A DNA stretch of 64,000 nt from BOKV01 sp041739225 (GTDB lineage: Bacteria > Pseudomonadota > Alphaproteobacteria > Rhizobiales > Rhizobiaceae), in the NCBI GenBank assembly GCA_041739225.1, contig JBGSOG010000078.1:1-64000 (forward strand). The letters run 5' to 3'. The position numbers were made by a program, and so were the translations under genes. The notes under the pieces were generated by a model that worked only from the letters and a program-made list of their open reading frames with translations, ran no database searches and had not been told where the DNA came from. This document shows, piece by piece, positions 61,642-64,000 of the stretch; position 1 is the stretch's first letter; every line of letters begins with the position of its first letter.

Positions 61642-61692
61642 AAACCGGAAATTTTTACCGGATGATAAAAATTAGGCATCTGTTACCGGTTT
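61642..61692. promoter_or_regulatory. Inverted AAACCGG/CCGGTTT repeat in the ABC operon spacer
   Basis: AAACCGG (61642-61648) and CCGGTTT (61686-61692) flank 37 bases that also contain TACCGG (61656-61661) and the AT-rich stretch GATAAAAATT. The spacer between the thioesterase gene (61542) and the ATPase gene (61790) is the only place for promoters in both directions. This could be a regulator-binding site; confidence is low because similar six-base repeats occur by chance. Confidence 0.3.
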
Positions 61693-61789
61693 GGTGGGTT
61701 GCCCGGCCTTGTGCGCGGCGCAACTTTGGGCAAACTAGCATCAGGAGAAGCCGGGCGTTGGCAAGATGCACCGGCGGGGACGCAATTGC

Positions 61790-63364
61790 ATGGCAGATAC
61801 CGCATCAACGGCTCAATCGGCAGCAAATCCTTTGGCGATCGAACTGATCGGCATTTCCAAACGGTTTGGCGCGGTTGAAGCCAACAAGAACATTTCGATG
61901 CAGGTGGCCAAAGGCTCCATCCACGGCATCATCGGCGAGAATGGCGCTGGAAAATCGACATTGATGTCGATCCTCTACGGCTTTTATCACGCCGACAGCG
62001 GCGAGATTCGCGTCAAGGGCCAGCCGGTCAGGATTACCGACAGCCAGGCGGCCATTCGCGCCGGCATCGGCATGGTGCACCAGCATTTCATGCTCGTTCA
62101 CAATTTCACGGTGCTGGAAAATGTCATGCTTGGCGCAGAAGATGGCGCCATTCTTTCCAATGGCGGCAACAGTGCGCGTCAAGCGCTCAAGAAACTCGAG
62201 AAAGAATATGCGCTGGAAGTTGATCCCGACGGGATCATCGAGGAATTGCCGGTCGGCGTTCAGCAGCGCGTGGAAATATTGAAGGCGCTTTATCGCGGTG
62301 CGGAAATCCTCATCCTTGATGAACCCACCGGCGTTTTGACCCCGGCCGAGGCGGACCACCTCTTCCGCATCCTCGAACAACTGAAATCGCAGGGCAAAAC
62401 CGTCATTCTCATCACCCACAAGCTGCGCGAGATCATGGCCATCACCGACACGGTTTCCGTCATGCGGCGTGGCGAGATCGTTGCGACCCGCAAGACATCC
62501 GAAACCAGCGTCGAAGAACTTGCCGAACTGATGGTTGGGCGTCGGGTCTTGTTGCGCGTCGAAAAGGGCAAAGCCAATCCCGGAGCAGTCCAGCTTTCCG
62601 TGAAGGGTTTGACCGTTCGCGACGGGCGCGGTGTCAGGATGGTGGACAATGTCTCGTTTGATGTGCGCGCCGGCGAAATTGTCGGCATTGCCGGGGTCGC
62701 CGGCAATGGCCAGTCGCAATTGCTGGAGGCGCTGTCGGGTATTCGCCGGGCCGAATCGGGCGAAGTGCTGATGGAAGGCGAAACCATCGACGTGACTGGC
62801 ATTGCCGATCCGGCAATGCTGCGCCGTCGCGGTCTGGCGCACGTGCCGGAGGATCGCCACCACATGGGGCTGGTATTGCCGTTCGAGGAAAACGAGAATG
62901 CAATCCTCGGCTACCACGACCGCAAAGCCTATGTGAACGGGCCTTTTCTCGACATCGAGGCGATCCGGGCTGATGCGAAGAAAAAGATTGAAAGCTACGA
63001 CATTCGTCCGCCGGACTGCCGGTTGAAGACTGCCAATTTTTCCGGCGGCAACCAGCAAAAGATTGTTCTTGCCCGCGAAATGGAAACCAACCCCGATGTG
63101 CTGATCATCGGCCAGCCGACGCGTGGTGTCGATGTTGGCGCAATAGAGTTCATTCACCGCCGCATCATCGAAATGCGCGACGCCGGCAAAGCGATCCTGC
63201 TGGTGTCTGTGGAACTGGATGAAATCCGTTCCTTGTCTGATCGAATTCTCGTCATGTTTGCCGGCCGGATTGTCGGCGAACGCAGCCCCGAAACCAGTGA
63301 AGGCGAAATAGGCCTGCTGATGGCCGGGGTTGAAAGCGACAGCACTTCGGAAGCGGCCCAATGA
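61790..63364 (+). CDS. ABC transporter ATP-binding protein, two nucleotide-binding domains (BMP/nucleoside type)
   Basis: The 524-residue protein (ATG 61790, GGGGA nine bases upstream) carries two ABC ATPase domains, as in sugar and nucleoside uptake systems (RbsA and YufO types). First domain: Walker A IIGENGAGKSTLMSILYG, signature ELPVGVQQRVEILKA and Walker B ILILDEPTGVLTP. Second domain: GIAGVAGNGQSQLLEALSG, in which the Walker A Lys is missing as in many RbsA second domains, and signature NFSGGNQQKIVLAREM. Its neighbours, the BMP receptor and an N-terminal piece of a permease, support nucleoside uptake. It overlaps the next gene by four bases. Confidence 0.92.
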   Translation: MADTASTAQSAANPLAIELIGISKRFGAVEANKNISMQVAKGSIHGIIGENGAGKSTLMSILYGFYHADSGEIRVKGQPVRITDSQAAIRAGIGMVHQHFMLVHNFTVLENVMLGAEDGAILSNGGNSARQALKKLEKEYALEVDPDGIIEELPVGVQQRVEILKALYRGAEILILDEPTGVLTPAEADHLFRILEQLKSQGKTVILITHKLREIMAITDTVSVMRRGEIVATRKTSETSVEELAELMVGRRVLLRVEKGKANPGAVQLSVKGLTVRDGRGVRMVDNVSFDVRAGEIVGIAGVAGNGQSQLLEALSGIRRAESGEVLMEGETIDVTGIADPAMLRRRGLAHVPEDRHHMGLVLPFEENENAILGYHDRKAYVNGPFLDIEAIRADAKKKIESYDIRPPDCRLKTANFSGGNQQKIVLAREMETNPDVLIIGQPTRGVDVGAIEFIHRRIIEMRDAGKAILLVSVELDEIRSLSDRILVMFAGRIVGERSPETSEGEIGLLMAGVESDSTSEAAQ

Positions 63365-63819
63365 ACAGCGGACCAACAGGCATGCCGGCCGGTATTTCCA
63401 TCGTGACCCTGGGTGTCGCGGACATCGCCCGTTCAACCAGATTTTACGTTGAATTGGGTTGGACAAACACCCCGGCCAGCCAGGAGAGCATCTCTTTCTT
63501 GCAGGGCCACAATATTGTTCTGGCACTGTATTCCCGCGCTGCCCTTGCCGAAGACGCCATGCAGGAAGACCGACCGACCGGCTTTTCAGCCATGACCCTG
63601 GCTGTCAATGTTGAGAGCCCGCAAGCCGCCGACACCTGGTTCAGCGCCGCCATCGCTTCCGGGGGAAAAGCCTTGAAGTCTCCACACAAAGTGTTCTGGG
63701 GTGGCTATTCCGGTTATTTTGCCGACCCGGACGGACATCTTTGGGAAATTGCCCACAATCCGTTTGCACCCATGGATTCCAATGGCAGAATTGATCTTTT
63801 GACGGGAGCGCCATCGTGA
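63361..63819 (+). CDS. VOC-superfamily (glyoxalase-like) protein
   Basis: The 152-residue protein is a VOC (vicinal oxygen chelate) domain: VTLGVADIARSTRFYVELGW at the start of the first beta-alpha-beta-beta unit, and FADPDGHLWEIAHNPF at the end, with the conserved metal-type Glu. The first His ligand common in glyoxalases is not seen at the expected spot (VTLGV), so metal binding is doubtful. It overlaps the ATPase gene by four bases (ATGA) and the permease gene by four bases (GTGA). A substrate-handling or unrelated role in the transporter operon cannot be told from sequence. Confidence 0.88.
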   Translation: MNSGPTGMPAGISIVTLGVADIARSTRFYVELGWTNTPASQESISFLQGHNIVLALYSRAALAEDAMQEDRPTGFSAMTLAVNVESPQAADTWFSAAIASGGKALKSPHKVFWGGYSGYFADPDGHLWEIAHNPFAPMDSNGRIDLLTGAPS

Positions 63820-64000
63820 AAAACGACCTGCCACGCTGGGTGGACTTCGGTTTGCTGCCGCTGATCAATCTGGTGGTGGCGTTTCTCATCGCCGGTCTGG
63901 TGGTGGTATTTGTCGGCGAAAACCCGATCCGGGCTGCATACCTTTTGGTGTCCGGTGCCTTTGGCTCCGGCTACAACATCGGCTTCACGCTTTTTTACGC
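63816..64000 (+). CDS. ABC transporter permease (BMP/nucleoside type), partial
   Basis: The gene begins with GTG at 63816 and continues past the window end; 61 codons are visible. The start overlaps the VOC gene by four bases. The visible part, with LPLINLVVAFLIAGLVVVFV as first membrane helix followed by NPIRAAYLLVSGAFGSGYNI, matches BMP-family permeases. A second permease gene is expected downstream outside the window. Confidence 0.88.
   Translation, partial: MKNDLPRWVDFGLLPLINLVVAFLIAGLVVVFVGENPIRAAYLLVSGAFGSGYNIGFTLFY

Noticed and set aside
61805..63526. 573-codon minus-strand open frame opposite the ABC ATPase
   Set aside because: Antisense to two intact ATPase domains; composition is His/Phe/Gln-rich as expected from a shadow frame.
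1..64000. CRISPR arrays, insertion sequences, prophage, restriction or toxin-antitoxin systems
   Set aside because: No periodic direct repeats, transposase, integrase or other such genes were seen; gene order is core chromosomal throughout.
1..64000. tRNA or rRNA genes
   Set aside because: No cloverleaf with a conserved T-loop or rRNA-like stretch was noticed by eye in the intergenic regions; a covariance search would be decisive.

Overview
The window is a contiguous, densely coded piece of an alphaproteobacterial chromosome, most likely Hyphomicrobiales (Rhizobiales). Evidence: G+C is clearly above 50%; the gene order tsaB-rimI-fur-plsC-miaB-phoH-ybeY-corC-lnt-XRE regulator-metK-trmB-rimP-nusA-rnpM-infB-rbfA-truB-rpsO-pnp is a rhizobial one; the Fur protein is of the cysteine-poor Mur-like rhizobial type; RnpM is the YlxR+L7Ae form; and OlsB (ornithine lipids) and a large malic enzyme with a phosphotransacetylase-like tail are present. 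I see no rRNA, tRNA, CRISPR array, insertion sequence, prophage or defence island. Nearly everything is core metabolism or information processing.

Layout. 1-10.9 kb (minus strand): the nusA translation/RNA operon, rimP-nusA-rnpM-infB-rbfA-truB, then nhaA with its own terminator, then rpsO and pnp (cut by the window edge). 10.9-26 kb (minus): a long cell-envelope and tRNA-modification run from murJ and trpS down to metK and trmB, closed by a strong terminator just before rimP. 26-32 kb: glnD, a TRIC-type channel and grpE, then hrcA with a convergent Nudix gene lodged between hrcA and grpE. 32-34.8 kb (plus): rph-rdgB-hemW. 34.8-38.5 kb: an LpoA-like lipoprotein divergent from rsmI-yraN-gshB. 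38.6-43.8 kb (plus): comM, a hybrid histidine kinase and olsB. 43.8-53 kb: malic enzyme, mutS, a PfkB sugar/adenosine kinase, a CysZ-like membrane protein, nth, a DUF2244 protein and an AraC-HTH/alkyltransferase fusion. 53-58.3 kb (minus): two tandem thioesterases, then glk-ABC exporter-dapB-gpmA. 58.6-64 kb: a BMP-type (nucleoside-like) ABC uptake system whose binding protein is separated from its ATPase and permease by MOSC, ogt, slyX and thioesterase genes, and whose ATPase and permease genes have a VOC-family gene wedged between them with 4-base overlaps on both sides.

How the genes work together. The left part couples transcription elongation (NusA), ribosome maturation (RimP, RbfA, YbeY), tRNA modification (TruB, TrmB, MiaB, TsaB), RNA decay (PNPase, RNase PH) and translation initiation (IF2). 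Envelope functions (MurJ, Lnt, PlsC, LpoA-like, OlsB) and stress control (HrcA/GrpE, the PhrR-like regulator, UspA, Fur/Mur) are interleaved. DNA repair is represented by MutS, Nth and two separate O6-alkylguanine transferases.

I did not find a clearly new multi-gene system. The best leads are the VOC gene inside the BMP transporter operon, the membrane-anchored BMP binding protein with an Ala/Pro linker, the hybrid kinase with a degenerate receiver between comM and olsB, the Nudix gene inside hrcA-grpE, and several dyads and stem-loops in regulatory spacers (pnp leader, rnpM-infB spacer, XRE regulator promoter, metK promoter). Start codons were chosen from ribosome-binding-like sequences, overlaps and family alignments recalled from memory; none was verified by database search.
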